A DNA stretch of 64,000 bases from Scilla litardierei (GCA_030789695.1 CM061142.1:281349043-281413042); one strand, 5' to 3'; shown: positions 20,401-31,579, numbered from the stretch's first letter. The notes: a model not told the origin generated them from the sequence alone. A program made the numbers and translations.

Positions 20401-20800
20401 TCACTCGGCCGAGTGACAAATGTCACTCGGCTGAGTGAGAGACCCTGACGGATTCCAGAGAGTTGGGGGTCTTGGGGGGTCGTCTCCTCGGAGGTCACTC
20501 GGCCGAGTGACTTTTCTTCACTCGGCCGATGGGCGTTCTTCACTCAGGCGGACGACGTTGGTCACTCGGCCGAGTCGGAGCTTGGGACTGTACAGACGAA
20601 AAACAGAGAGTTTAGCATCTTTTGTTGTCGTCGTCTTGGCTCCACTCGGGCGAGGGATGACTCGGTGCTCGGCCGAGTGGTCTGGCGATGCTCGGCCGAG
20701 TGCACGCTGATATTAGCCTTGTTGCGTGTCCGATCTGTTCGGCCGAGCGGGCTGTCTATGCTCGGCCGAGTGACTCCTTCACTCGGCCGAGTGGCATGCG
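20401..20800. repeat. U3 array of the ACTCGGCCGAGT palindrome
   Basis: About ten copies, including TCACTCGGCCGAGTGA at 20401-20416 and 20495-20510 and a one-mismatch copy at 20423-20438. Degenerate copies such as TTCGGCCGAGCGG lie toward 20750. The motif is the same as in the internal array 15681-16024 and is not seen in the inner element. Confidence 0.9.
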
Positions 20801-21087
20801 TAAAATGCCCATTCTTCATGTTTTTGCCTCCTCGTCGCTCCTACGACGTTCTTTCCTTTTCCACTCCTCTCCAATCGCAATACCCCTCAAGAGAGTCGTC
20901 GGTGACACTCCGGTGTGGGTGCATCTCAGAATCACTCCAAATCACTCCAAATCTCCTGAAATACGACAAAAACAACAAATCGTGAAAAGCATCGCAATAT
21001 TGTCGAATAAATGTGAAAAACATGATTTGAGCGATCTAAATGGCATGCAAACATGCGGAAAAAAAGGTGTAAAATATGGAGTGATCA

Positions 21088-21842
21088 CTAACATATCGCA
21101 TTAACCCGTAGGCGCACATGACACGTGCATTAAGAATCAACAATATTCATGCCACTCTCGTGGACGAAATGATCTCGGCTCATGCCACTCTCGTGGGTTA
21201 GAGCTTCGATGTATTTTGGTGGCTTTCATTGATGCAATGGCGGTAGCCGTCAATTAGTAATATATTTCGTCGGTGGATACCATCAAGACATGAGCCGGGC
21301 ATGGTCACGAGTCCCAATTGAATCCACTAACTCCCTAATTAATCCTATATGATACTCCTTAAGCCAATCGATTCCACCAGCCGTGGGCATGATCTCAGTA
21401 CGAGTTCTCCTACAAACTTTGCAAGATCAACCAAAATGCATCCATTTTATACCAACACAACCTAAAAATACTAAATTTGCATCTCAATACTAAAATCTAT
21501 GGTCTAATCCATTAGCCCTAGATAGAACTACTCATGCATCATAGAAATAACAACAAGAGATTCAATAGATGCAATATAATTCATCATAGCAATGGAAAAA
21601 TCAAAAACAATAAAGAGTTTAGAAAAGTGTTATTAACGCGTCGTAGAGCAATAGCAATCCAAAGAGAATTAAGAAGACAAGATTCCTTGTGCAAAATAAT
21701 AATAATAATCCAAGCTTTGCTTCATATAAAATAGCAACGGCACAAATTCTCAAAAACCTAATTAAAACTAAACTCAGAGTTTCTCTAAAGTTCCTCTCTA
21801 AAAATAAAGCTAAAAACGTCCTTAAATACATAGGGTAGTAAT
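21088..21842 (-). repeat. Older LTR-like remnant between two insertions
   Basis: No gene is visible. The style resembles an R-U5 segment in minus orientation: a TATTTAAGG box near 21825, an AT-rich stretch, and two hairpins CCAC/GTGG with loop TCTC at 21152-21163 and 21185-21196. The second has a further GGCTC/GAGCT stem. It is probably the target into which the elements on both sides inserted; GTAAT precedes the LTR at 21843. Confidence 0.35.
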
Positions 21843-22089
21843 TGACGTGCGTTTATATTTCATATATTCACGCACGTTTTCTTTTGTGTTTTTCCGTTAT
21901 TTTCCGCTGTCTCATATCCGTTTTCTCATATTTTCTTGTCTTCTTTCACTTCTCCGTGTATTTACGTGTTTGTAGGAGTTTGCCAGCGTAGGGGATGTTT
22001 AACGATGATATCATAAGTCCCCGGAGCAATGGGAGGAGTCACGCGTGATCCAGGGAGTCATACGACAGAGATCTCCATCTTTCAGCCCC

Positions 22090-22543
22090 CACCCAATCGG
22101 TTGGACACAGCCAACCGATCGGGTGATGTACGCGTGCACGACCCAGACACCAGCTGAAGCTACGAGAGCATCAACCGACCGGGTTGCCGACCGGTTCAAC
22201 CCGACTAACTTCTCGGGAAATTGAAGCTGAAATCCAACCGATCGGGTGATCTTCACCCGATCGGTTCATCTGTAGCCGTTTTCTCGAAGTGATGACCCGG
22301 AGAGCTCACCCGGCCGTCAGTAGACCGTGCCAAAACTTCCGAAGTCTCTGTCTTTTGGGCAAAAATTCCAACCGATCGGTTGATTTATCAACCGATAGGT
22401 TCACTCGACGACGCTCAAGATCCAAACGACGAGCAGCTTCCGCCAACCGACCGTGTCACCTGACCGGGTGAAATTTTGAAGATTGCTGCCGAAGTTCGCA
22501 GCAGGTCACCTGATCGGATGATTCTTTGCCCGATCAGGTGATG
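22090..22543. repeat. U3 array of the ACCGATCGGT-type palindrome
   Basis: Sites such as CAACCGATCGGGTGA (near 22112), TCACCCGATCGGTT (near 22253) and TCAACCGATAGGTT (near 22388) lie upstream of a TATATATA box at 22552-22559. The motif type is the same as in the inner element. Confidence 0.8.
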
Positions 22544-22551
22544 TCGTTTTC

Positions 22552-22559
22552 TATATATA
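22552..22559 (+). promoter_or_regulatory. TATA box of the plus-strand LTR
   Basis: TATATATA directly after the palindrome array, in the same relative position as 3158-3165. Confidence 0.65.
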
Positions 22560-23519
22560 GAAGCCCTAGGTTTCCAGAGAACGGGAGTTGTTATTTTTTG
22601 CTGTTTTTTCTCTTTTGTGACGGCTGTAATTTCTTTGTTATTTGTAAGTATTCTGATCTTAACCAAACTTTGATATTATCTTATTTGCATTGCTCTTACT
22701 ACTTTTCAATCGCCTGATTATATTTTTAACGGTCGATTTTCATTTAGATCGCTTTTTACCTAAAATGTGTGAGTAGTTTCCAAATCTGGGATTTTGGTGG
22801 AAACTCCTTCGTGGGTTCTCCCTAACTCATCCATAGGACTAGGAAATCGATAGGGATTAGGATTCTATCGGTTACGCGGGGTGTTTCATTATCATCGGTG
22901 GGAAAAAGACCGCCTTTGACCGTTGGGCCGAGGGGAAATAAACTTAGCGGTTGACTCCCTAGCTATAGCTCACACCCTTAGCGTAGACATCGAATCCTAG
23001 CGCGCGGGAGAAGCAGGATGAGATGTTGGGAGTTATCGTTGCGAGCTTAGTGCTCCCGGAGTCGGTCAGTGTTAATTGACATGGGAATGCCCTCTGACCG
23101 AACCCGGGAAGTCCGTTGTATCATCCTGGACACCGATCGGAATATCGGGCCTATGGGACACCGGTATCACACTTAGAGGCAACGTCTCACCACTAGACCC
23201 TAATTCCGATCGTTATCACATCCGTCGATCGTATTGGCGAGAATCACACGATAGGGTGGAAACCAAACTCCCGGTTTTCCCTTTATATTGTCTATCCCTC
23301 GCATTCTATTTTCGTGACAACCAATCTACCGATTCGGGCTAGCTCACCCATGGGGTGATTCTGGTCCTTTCTGACACAAGCACAACCACGACTCCCTGAG
23401 TTCGACCCCCAAGCCACACTACAACACCGTACGCTTGCGATTATCAATATTTAAATCTCACGCCCCCAACCATATATTGCACACATCTGACACACACAAC
23501 GCGGGGACGTCAAGCTTTA

Positions 23520-23537
23520 TGGCGTCGTTACCGGGGA
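23520..23537 (+). other. Primer-binding site, tRNA-Asp
   Basis: TGGCGTCGTTACCGGGGA, two mismatches to the complement of plant tRNA-Asp, seven bases after the LTR. It is followed by GGCAACG, which can pair back with the CGTTACC part of the site. Confidence 0.8.
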
Positions 23538-23699
23538 GGCAACGTGCTTGTTATTTTTGGATCTCATGAACCCTTGAGTATAGCTCACATCTCTACCTCG
23601 CGATAATTTTCGCATTCTTATTTTTCACTTTTATTTTCTTATTTTTATTTTCTATCTGTTTCTATCACACTTTTGCTTCACGGGTGTTTGTTGCTTTTC

Positions 23700-25515
23700 A
23701 TGCGTAGGAGTTCAAGGAGTGTCGACGACTTGATTCCTGTTGATCCTGAGATAAACGCCACCCTAAGGCGTCTTGCCGCAGAGAAGAGAAGAAGAGAAGA
23801 GACCGAAGCCATGGGGGAGAACACCTCACCTCACAAGTCCCTGCTGGAATACTCGATGCCTTCCCTCGAGTCCACCTCCGCCATCCGTCCTCCTGCTATT
23901 ACGGCGCAGAGCTTCGAGCTCAAGCGGTCCTTAGTGATGTGGATTCAGCAGGATCAATTCTTGGGGGCACCCATGGAGAGCCCCATCGAGCATTTGGACT
24001 CCTTCTTGGAGAAATGTGACACCTTCCGCATAAATGGTGTCACAACTGAGGCGATCCGTCTGAAGCTATTCACCTTCTCTCTGCGAGATAAGGCCAAGCT
24101 GTGGCTTAGGGGGAAGGATCCGAATACGTTCAGCACTTGGGAGACGCTTTCAAATGCTTTTCTGACGAAATTCTTTCCTCCGGGGAAGACCATGAAGCTG
24201 AGGAGTGAGATCTCCTCCTTCTCCCAAGCCAGCCACGAGTCCCTGCAAGATGCTTGGATAAGATTTAAGGAGATGCAGCGAAGATGCCCTGATCACGAGC
24301 TCCCCAAGTCGCAGATAATTAATCTGTTCTACAACAGATTGAGGGACGACTTGAAGTCTTCAATGGACACCGCGGCTGGGGGGGTCCTTCATGTCCAGAA
24401 GTGAAGAAGATGCCGGGAACATTCTAGAAAATATGGCATCAAACAATGAGCGGTGCTGTGATGAGAGAGCCACACCTAGATCTGGGGGTATCCACAGGGT
24501 CGAGGACGTCGACAAATTATCCAGCAAGTTTGACTTGCTGTCGACCCAGATCTCCACGCTAATGGTAGGATCCGGTGGTGCCGGTACACAACATATTACG
24601 ACGGTGGAATCCGAAGTCATGGGAGACTTCGAGTGTGGTGACATTTCACAACCTTTGGACCAAGCGAGCGCACTATTTTACAATCCTACGAAAAATGCAC
24701 TGTATCCACCACGGACTAGCTCTAATCCGGCCTACTCTCCAAATAACCAGAACCACCCCAACCTTAGCTACCGGGCGCCGTATCAGCAGCCGCCTCCTCA
24801 GCAACAACAGCATCTAATATATCAGCCGGCTAGGCCTCAGCAGCAGCAGTTTCAGCAGCAGCAGCCTCCACAATAGTATCAGCAATATGCTCCCAGGAAT
24901 TAGCAGCCCATTCAGCAGCAGCAGCAATATGGCCAGCAGAGGGCCATCTCTCCGGTTGAGTCCCTCTTGACTTAATACATCACCAACCAGGAAAAGATAA
25001 ATTTCAAGCTGGAGATGGGGTAGAGGGCTCTCACTGACCAAGTAACTCAGCTGGAGTTGCAAGTGACGAACCTTCAAAGGTCGCAGAATCTATTGTCGTC
25101 ATAACCGGAAGTGAACCCGAAGGGAGCAAATCAGACTTTGGCACTCACGCACGAGAATGCGAATGTGTCCGCTATCGTATTGAGAAGCGGGACACAAATC
25201 CCCACAAGAGTGCCCCCCAAGGAACCGAAAGCTCCGTTGGTCGTAGAACGACCAATTGAAAAATTGAATGACGACAGTGCTTTGTCGCCAAAGCAAACGA
25301 CTCCGGAGGGAGTCCCTGAAGAGAAGAAGAACAAAACCGAGGAAGGGAGCCTCAAAGTATTCAAGCCCATTGTGCCTTTTCCACAACGGCTAGCCCAAGC
25401 CAAGATAGATGAGAAGTATGGCAAATTCTTTGCCATGGTCAAGGATCTAAGCTTGCAAATCCCCTTCCTCAAAGCTATCGAGACGATTCCCTCCTACGCA
25501 TAATTTCTAAAGGAT
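23700..25515 (+). pseudogene. gag: gag of the plus-strand Athila-like element
   Basis: Starts at the ATG at 23700. The gag core is clear: LKLFTFSLRDKAKLWLRG, TWETLSNAFLTKFFPPGKT, and a Gln-rich linker of CAG repeats. It is broken by a frameshift near 24390 and by in-frame stops at 24874, 24901, 24973, 25021, 25102 and 25501. All six are TAG or TAA in contexts where CAG or CAA is likely. The C-terminal part (PFPQRLAQAK, KDLSLQIPFLKA) matches gag of the outer element. The product would be the structural protein; this copy cannot make it. Confidence 0.88.
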
Positions 25516-26385
25516 TTGGTGACAAGAGGGTCCAGAAAGGAGAAGGTCGTATTGACGGCGGAATGCAGCGCTCTCATTCAAAGAGCAAATCCGCCCAAGC
25601 TTAAAGACCCGGGGAGCTTCTCTATCCCTTGTGCGATCGGGGAGGTAAAGACCCATCGCGCGCTCGTCGATCTTGGAGCGAGCGTCAGTTTAATGCCTTT
25701 GTCGCTATATAAGAGGATAGGGATTGGCGACTTGGAGCCCACCGGTATGAACCTACAGCTTGCAGATCGATCGGTCAAATATCAGGTGGGGGTTGTAGAT
25801 GACCTCCCTGTCAATGTAAGTGGGGTGCATGTGCCGGTGGACTTCATCGTCATGGACATGCCTGAAGATGCGCACACCCCCATCATCCTTGGACGGCCTT
25901 TCATGGCCACTACTGGAGTTTTAATAGATGTGAAGAATGGAAAGCTTTCCCTTAACGTCGGCAACGAAAAAGTCGAGTTTGACTTAGGGTTGTCAATGAA
26001 GCACCCCAATCCCCCGGATGATCCAAGATGCAATATGCTGGAGTTAGAAGAAGAGAGAGTTGTGGAAGCAAGCTCCTGTGAAATTCATTCAAGAAATCCC
26101 CCCGATAGCTTGAGAGACTTAGAAGAACCAGTCGGCCTGAAGAAATATGATGTTGCTAGTAAAGCGGATGCGGCACACACGGTCCCTCCCGGACTTCAAA
26201 ATGCTCCTCCAACGAGGAGGAAAGGGAAAGAGCACATGGGGCTCACCGGTGACGAGATCCAAATTTTGAAACGAGTGGCGGTAGACGCCAACTTAAGGGA
26301 GAAGCCCCCGGATCCCGTCAACAAAGGGAGGGTCGTCGAGCAAGTTTTCTTGTCACTGTCGACGACACCGAAGGCTGCCAATTGA
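25516..26385 (+). pseudogene. pol: Retropepsin-like protease of the plus-strand Athila-like element
   Basis: A 289-codon open frame in phase with gag. It has the active-site segment LVDLGASVSLMPLS, the ILGRPFM motif and the same spacing as the outer element's protease. The C-terminal 110 residues are a charged linker. It ends at TGA 26383-26385, with no RT following. The domain itself looks intact, but gag upstream is broken, so it is unlikely to be expressed. Confidence 0.85.
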
Positions 26386-26743
26386 GTTCGACAATCTTTC
26401 TATAATATAGCGCATCGTGCACTTACGGAGTTCGTGCTCCCGTGGTGCAAACCTGGGGACCGAACACCTACTCCTCATCAAGCTCGTCGTTGTCATCCTT
26501 TGTGACTGCACATGGATTCTCATTCTTCTCCAAAGACTTCAATATTTTCCTAGTTGTGCCGTTTTTTATAAAGTGTCATCGTTTCTTGCAAAGATAACAA
26601 CATAATAAGTTAGTGATATTGGAAAATATATATATGCATGTTTAAGATTTTTAGCATGATCAAAACACTCAGATATCATTGCATTTTCTACGGTGGTTTT
26701 CATGATTTCTAGACTAGATCCTCTAACCTACTCTGATACCACT
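26386..26743 (-). other. Junction: end of a gypsy fragment and leader of a copia element
   Basis: On the minus strand the primer site at 26731-26741 is followed by an untranslated copia leader reaching to about 26600. Between 26390 and 26600 lies a transition whose exact point I cannot fix. A minus-strand frame of about 24 codons ending near 26470 might be the start of copia coding sequence. Confidence 0.4.
26731..26741 (-). other. Primer-binding site of a copia element, initiator tRNA-Met
   Basis: Minus strand TGGTATCAGAG, an exact match to the plant initiator tRNA-Met complement, two bases from the LTR end at 26744. Confidence 0.85.
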
Positions 26744-28761
26744 TGTTGGATCTGGATCTAAACCTACAGGGGAAGTGAATAGGCTATTAAAAAATCTCGT
26801 GCAACCCACGAGCAATCACACGTAGTTATAGCAGATGCAGAGTAAATAATGAGCAATCACAGAATACGCAGCAGATTTACCCTGGTTCGGTCGTCCCATG
26901 ACCTACGTCCAGCCCCAAGCAGATACTAGCATTAATATGTTTCTTTTGTAAAAATGCAAATGAGTCCCGAGCCCAGCTCCCCACCTAGTTCGTACCACAC
27001 TCCCCGAGAGCAAAATACTATCAACATAGTAAATGATTCATCTTGACAAGCCCCAACTCGTCAAGACCCCCTTGTCTAGTCCCAGACTAAACAAGTCCCC
27101 AAAACGTTACAAGGGTAAAGGTTTCCATACAAATATAGATACACCAAGTACACAAATATAAAGTAATAAGAGTTTAGAAAAGCTCAGTTCGTGTCGGTGT
27201 CATCGTCTCTGTCGATCAGCGCATCGTCAGCTTCACGCTAGGGCAAATGGTGTCTCAATCCGATGTCTGGATCTTAAGTTATAGCCCTCCGAATTTCGAT
27301 GCGCAAATCTGCCCAAATCTGGTCTGTGCGTAAATCAATTCTGTGTTCTGCAGAATCAGCAGCAGTCTGTGCGTAAAGTATGTTTATGCCCCGTCTTCCA
27401 GAAATTGTAGTAAATCGACCAGAGCTCAGAAAAATTCGAATAAATCCTCGTTGGAATCGTGAGGTCGTCCTCTTCAATCGAAAAATAAGGAAGGGCCGAT
27501 TTGGATGCTCTTGTGGAGAGGAATTCTCAGATCTTTGAAGTGCATCCTAGGGCTTGGAATTTGATCTCTTGGACTTTGCTTCTTCAAAGATGGTGGACTT
27601 GGTTGCTTGCTCCTCTAGGTTGAAGATGGCTTATGCTTGGATATGTAGCTTGATGATGGATGTGGTTCCTTATGCTTGCGGCAAGGCTTGAAGATGATTA
27701 AGAACTTTTGCCTAGGAGATGATGAAATATATGATGATATACAAAATACAACTCATGCTAAAATAAATACCACTGATTTAATATAGAGATTAAAATCATT
27801 AAAATATCACCATGTTGTAGAGCACTGAGTTGTGATCGTCCTGGTGCAAAGGTTCGTCAATCCGAGCTTTGTGGAGAAAGTTATACACTTTTTAGTGTCG
27901 TCCGTCGAGCTCCTTCTTCTTCCTGCGAATTTGATGATCTCTTTGAAGCTTGGAGGATAAATTCGGCCAATATGAAGAGAAACGAGTTTAGGGCCGGCCT
28001 TGTGTTTTTTCTCTCTCCTTTGGATGTGGTTTTATATAGGAGTAGATGGGATCAATTAGAATCAAATAGAATCCCAAAATTGGAGGAGATTGGATGGAAT
28101 CCTAACTTGATTAGGATTTGAATAAATCACCATAAAAGATCTCTTTAATAACTATTGAACATGGAGTTTGAATAGCTATAGGATTTCAATTAAGATCTCA
28201 TTTAATCTCTTATATTGATTTGCATGAGATTCTCCATATCTCTCCATCTTTGACCAAGTCTTCAATTTGTATGGCTTTAGGATTTGATTCATGCACCAAT
28301 TGATTTGAATCAATTCAAATATGGATTTGAATTGATTCAAATCAATTGGTGCATGAATCAAATCCTAAAGCCATACAAATTGAAGACTTGGTCAAAGATG
28401 GAGAGATATGGAGAATCTCATGCAAATCAATATAAGAGATTAAATGAGATCTTAATTGAAATCCTATAGCTATTCAAACTACATGTTCAATAGTGATTGA
28501 AGAGATCTTCTATGGTGATTTATTCAAATCCTAATCAAGTTAGGAGATTTGAATTGATTTCCTCCTTATCTCCCCATCTTTGACTTAGTCCAATATTTGT
28601 AGCCATTATCTTCATCTTTGACCAAGTCCACTTTGCTAATGCCTGGCAAATTCTCCATCGCTTTGACTTAGTCTCCCTTTGAGTATTTGCGAGAGTGTCA
28701 TTCCTGAAAAACACTTAGCACACACATTAAATCGTTCACACGCGTTTGTTATCATCAAACA
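26744..28761 (-). repeat. 5' LTR of a minus-strand copia (Sirevirus-like) element
   Basis: On the minus strand it begins TGTTTGATGATAACAAACGC, a Sirevirus-style LTR start, and ends CAGATCCAACA next to the primer site. It is 2018 bp long. It contains a 444-bp palindrome (28101-28544) and repeated CATCTTTGACCAAGTC motifs at about 28245-28670. The internal part of the element is cut off within 350 bp. Confidence 0.8.
28101..28544. repeat. 444-bp near-perfect palindrome inside the copia LTR
   Basis: The arms 28101-28320 and 28325-28544 are reverse complements with about four mismatches in 220 bp, separated by ATGG. The identical short ORFs on the two strands (28176-28361 and 28284-28469) are a by-product. 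A transcript would fold into a very long hairpin. Confidence 0.95.
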
Positions 28762-30074
28762 CGAAGTCATTGATCGTTATATCCAACTACACGTTGTATC
28801 CAACACGTAACCTCAATCTCAGCCGTTCATTCTCATCCAACGGATGTAATCGATCCGTCGATTGTCTTATATGCATCTATTCATATTTTTCTCTCTCCTC
28901 CGATTATATTTCCCCCACACTTCGAGCGGTTAGAAATCTCCCCAACCTCTTTGACTCTGCTAGCGATCATCTCACTCCGACCATCGGTTTACTCCTGCGT
29001 CAGCCACTCGACTCCTCCGTCGTCTCCTCTTTTCTCCTAGGTATCGATTTCTCTCGTTCTCTTCTTTTTCGTGCTCTAGTACGTAGTTTGTTCGCATTTT
29101 CAAACTCCATGGGTCCCAAGCCCGGATCATCTTCTGAGGCTAAGCCTATATCCCTAAAGAAGCCTAGGGAGAAGAAGGTTAGGGTTCCCAAGTATGTTCC
29201 TTCCAAAGTCCATATGAAATGGGCTTAGTCTCCCTCTCCTCTGATCAAGTCTGCCTCTGATTCCGATGAATCATGGGCTAGTGAACCTGAACCTAAGCTG
29301 CTTCTCCATAAGTGCAAATAACCCGTACTTCTTCAGCTGAACCCTAAGTTCAACCTGAACCCCTAGTTAAACACCAAGGCGAACCCTCAAATCCTAAACC
29401 TCAAGCCCAAGATCAGCCTGAAACCACTCCTTCCTCTATTTTAGCCTCTGTCCCTACTTATCATAATGACAAGTGCCTAGGGAAGTTCAATGCTCTTTAG
29501 AATGTCAAATTATTGAAGGAGAGGTTCATTGTATTTTCAGCTTTTCTGTCTGAAAATATATCCCAGCTTCTGACCACGACCAAACTTGTTGATCTTTATC
29601 GTCATTCACCCTCTTATTCTCCCAAACCATACCCTATGCTAGTGAAACTCTTTTATGCTAACTGCATTCGCAGTGAGTATAATGATTTTGGAGTTCTTGA
29701 CACTTTAGTTCAGGGGATGTCCATCAAGCTTGACACCAATCTTTTAGGATCCATCAATGGTATTCCATCTTCAGGATCCCTTCCAGCTGACATTAGCATC
29801 TCCAAAGTTTCTGATCTTGATCAGGCTGTTCTTCACGACATGTTTAGAGTCATCCCTCCTATTCTCACCTCTGGGGTGAAGACTTCCATGTTCTCTAAAC
29901 GTGGGTGGGTTGTCCACCACGTTTTGAAATCAAACATCCTCCCCAAATCAGGATCCTTAGATCAGCCTTCCCATGACATTCTCAAGTGCATGTATGCAAT
30001 CTTTTCTAGCATAGATGTAAATTGGGCTGGTGTCATCCTTGATAGTATGGACCATGTTGAGATCTCTCCTACCC

Positions 30075-30079
30075 TATCT
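30075..30079. repeat. Target-site duplication TATCT, left copy
   Basis: Matches 31801-31805 exactly and bounds the solo LTR. Confidence 0.9.
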
Positions 30080-30483
30080 TGTTGCGTATTGGACTCCCCG
30101 GATTTGGTTTTGGATGATGAGCAAACATAAATATATCATGAACTAACAGTTTGTGAGCGCAGTTATGGAGATCGTTGCCAAAATACCACGTACAACAAAA
30201 GCGACGTCTCAAGACTTCTCAATACGCGTAATCGTATGCCTGGAGCTTCGTTGAAGCTCAAGGAGCAATATTGAAGTCAAAAGGAATGAAGATTGAAGCT
30301 TTGAAGACGGCTCGTAAGGTTTATTTCATAGTCTTCTAGCTTCATAGATTAGAATGTTAAGCCTTGAGTAGGACTTACCTTATAACCTTCATTTCGCTCA
30401 TATCTTAGAGCTAGGATTATCATAGAAGCCATTAGAAACTTTCCCGAAGCCTAACGCTCTTTCCCTCGGCTTCTAGTGCATGT

Positions 30484-31015
30484 TAGTTGGTTCATGAAGA
30501 GTAACCAACCGACTAGATGACGATCTAGTCGGTCGGAAACTCTACTTAAACCGACTAGTTTGCATTCTCTAATTCAGCTCTTTCTTTGACTACAGTTAGT
30601 CGGTCAAAGAAGAGTCACCGACCGACTAGATGACGATTTAGTCGGTCAGTAATCCTTCTTAGACCGACTAGTTGTGTTCACTCATTTTCAGCCTGAGCTA
30701 CTGTTTCGAGTTAGTCGGTCAAAGAACGTTTACCGACCGACTAGTTGAGAAACTAGTCGGTCAGAATTTGTTCTTAAACCGACTAAGTCATCTTGAAGTC
30801 AACCTATCCTATTTCGACGTTAGTCGGTCAAAGATCATTCACCGACCGACTAGTTGGGAAACTAGTCGGTCGGCAAGTCTTCTTAGACCGACTAGTTGTC
30901 TTTGCCTGGAACTTCACCTTTTGGCTGTTCAACCGTTAGTCGGTCTACGTTGTATCACCGACCGACTAGTTGATGAACTAGTCGGTCAGTGATCCTTCTT
31001 TGACCGACTAGTCTG
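30484..31015. repeat. U3 tandem repeats built from the palindrome ACCGACTAGTCGGT
   Basis: Five units of about 112-120 bp starting near 30484, 30596, 30711, 30830 and 30935. Each carries up to four copies of TAGTCGGT or its complement, arranged as facing pairs, upstream of the TATA box. Confidence 0.88.
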
Positions 31016-31065
31016 GTTCAGAATAGAGCCGTTGGGATCTTTTTGAACTCGTTTTTCCTTGCCCC

Positions 31066-31073
31066 TATAAATA
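31066..31073 (+). promoter_or_regulatory. TATA box of the solo LTR
   Basis: TATAAATA about 50 bp after the U3 array. Confidence 0.7.
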
Positions 31074-31430
31074 GAATCCTGATTCATTTCTTGAAGGGGT
31101 TAAGCAACATATTGGAGATATTTTCAGATCAAAAGAGAAGAGCTATCAACTCTATTTCCAAGCTCTCTCTTCTCACAAGAATCTCTCCCTCAAGTTCTTG
31201 AGTCATATATCCTCAAGAGAGATTCTCTCCATTGTGAGCCTTTCAAGCTAGAAGCTTGATTCTAGGTCACCATCTCCACCCTAGGCTTCCATTGCTGGTC
31301 ATCTTCTTGAAGCTAGGGTTTGGTGCCATCTTCCTCCATCAAAATCCTCTTTGCCCTAATTTGGTAAGAAATCTCAAGGCATAGGTATTTTGTTGGTAAG
31401 CATTTCATTTCAGTTATATTTGAATTGTAT

Positions 31431-31579
31431 ACTCTCGGTTGTGAGAGTTTGCGTGATCCCGGGTTGTGGGAATCACGGATATCGATTGTAGGTCGATTGC
31501 ACTTGTGAGGTTTTCGCAAGTGGGCATAGTGGAAATCTTGAGTTAGTGTTTCTAACTCAAGTATCCGGAAGGGATCCGG
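31431..31579 (+). other. Six consecutive leader hairpins, solo LTR copy
   Basis: In order: ACTCTC/GAGAGT (31431-31448), GTGAT/ATCAC (31453-31476), ATCGA/TCGAT (31481-31497), a 9-bp stem with loop GGTTT (31500-31522), CTTGAGTTAG/CTAACTCAAG (31537-31561) and CCGGA/TCCGG (31565-31579). Each has a counterpart in the same order at 34774-34926. Confidence 0.75.

Larger units (their letters stand above)
1..21087 (-). mobile_element. Outer Athila-like Ty3/gypsy element, incomplete at the left edge
   Basis: Minus-strand element. Its 5' LTR is 19261-21087, its tRNA-Asp primer site 19237-19254, then gag, protease, a short structured spacer, an internal promoter, ORF2, a long 3' noncoding region and the first 203 bp of the window as part of its 3' LTR. 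Positions 1-203 match 20884-21087 with roughly nine differences. RT, RNase H and integrase are absent: the protease reading frame ends about 120 bp from the post-pol hairpin, so about 3 kb of pol has been deleted. The inner element 2212-13114 interrupts ORF2. The left TSD is outside the window; the bases after the right LTR are CTAAC. Assignment to the Athila lineage rests on the gag and protease sequence, the tRNA-Asp primer site and an ORF2 downstream of pol. Confidence 0.88.
19261..21087 (-). repeat. 5' LTR of the outer Athila-like element
   Basis: An 1827-bp LTR starting TGGTCGCACTCC and ending GGAGTGATCA, imperfect inverted ends. In minus-strand order it has the U3 palindrome array (20401-20800), a TATTTAA box (20310-20316), an AT-rich stretch, a series of hairpins with one constant loop (19622-19936), then the primer site. 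The last 203 bp are repeated at the window start. Confidence 0.9.
21843..23512 (+). repeat. 5' LTR of the plus-strand Athila-like element
   Basis: Homologous along its length to the LTRs of 2212-13114 in reverse orientation, including the U3 palindromes, TATA box and R-U5 leader, but clearly diverged. Ends are TG and CA. Confidence 0.9.
21843..26440 (+). mobile_element. Plus-strand Athila-like element with 5' LTR, gag and protease only
   Basis: A relative of the inner element in opposite orientation: 1670-bp LTR 21843-23512 beginning TGACGTGCG and ending GGGACGTCA, tRNA-Asp primer site at 23520, gag with six nonsense codons, and a protease. The RT and later parts are missing, and the sequence passes into a copia leader on the other strand before 26600. 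The right boundary is uncertain. No second LTR lies in the window. Confidence 0.8.

Noticed and set aside
20401..20800. CRISPR-like regular repeats
   Set aside because: Plant LTR context, very short palindromic sites with irregular spacing, no cas genes.
28176..28469. Two nearly identical 61-codon ORFs on opposite strands
   Set aside because: They are a consequence of the 444-bp palindrome.
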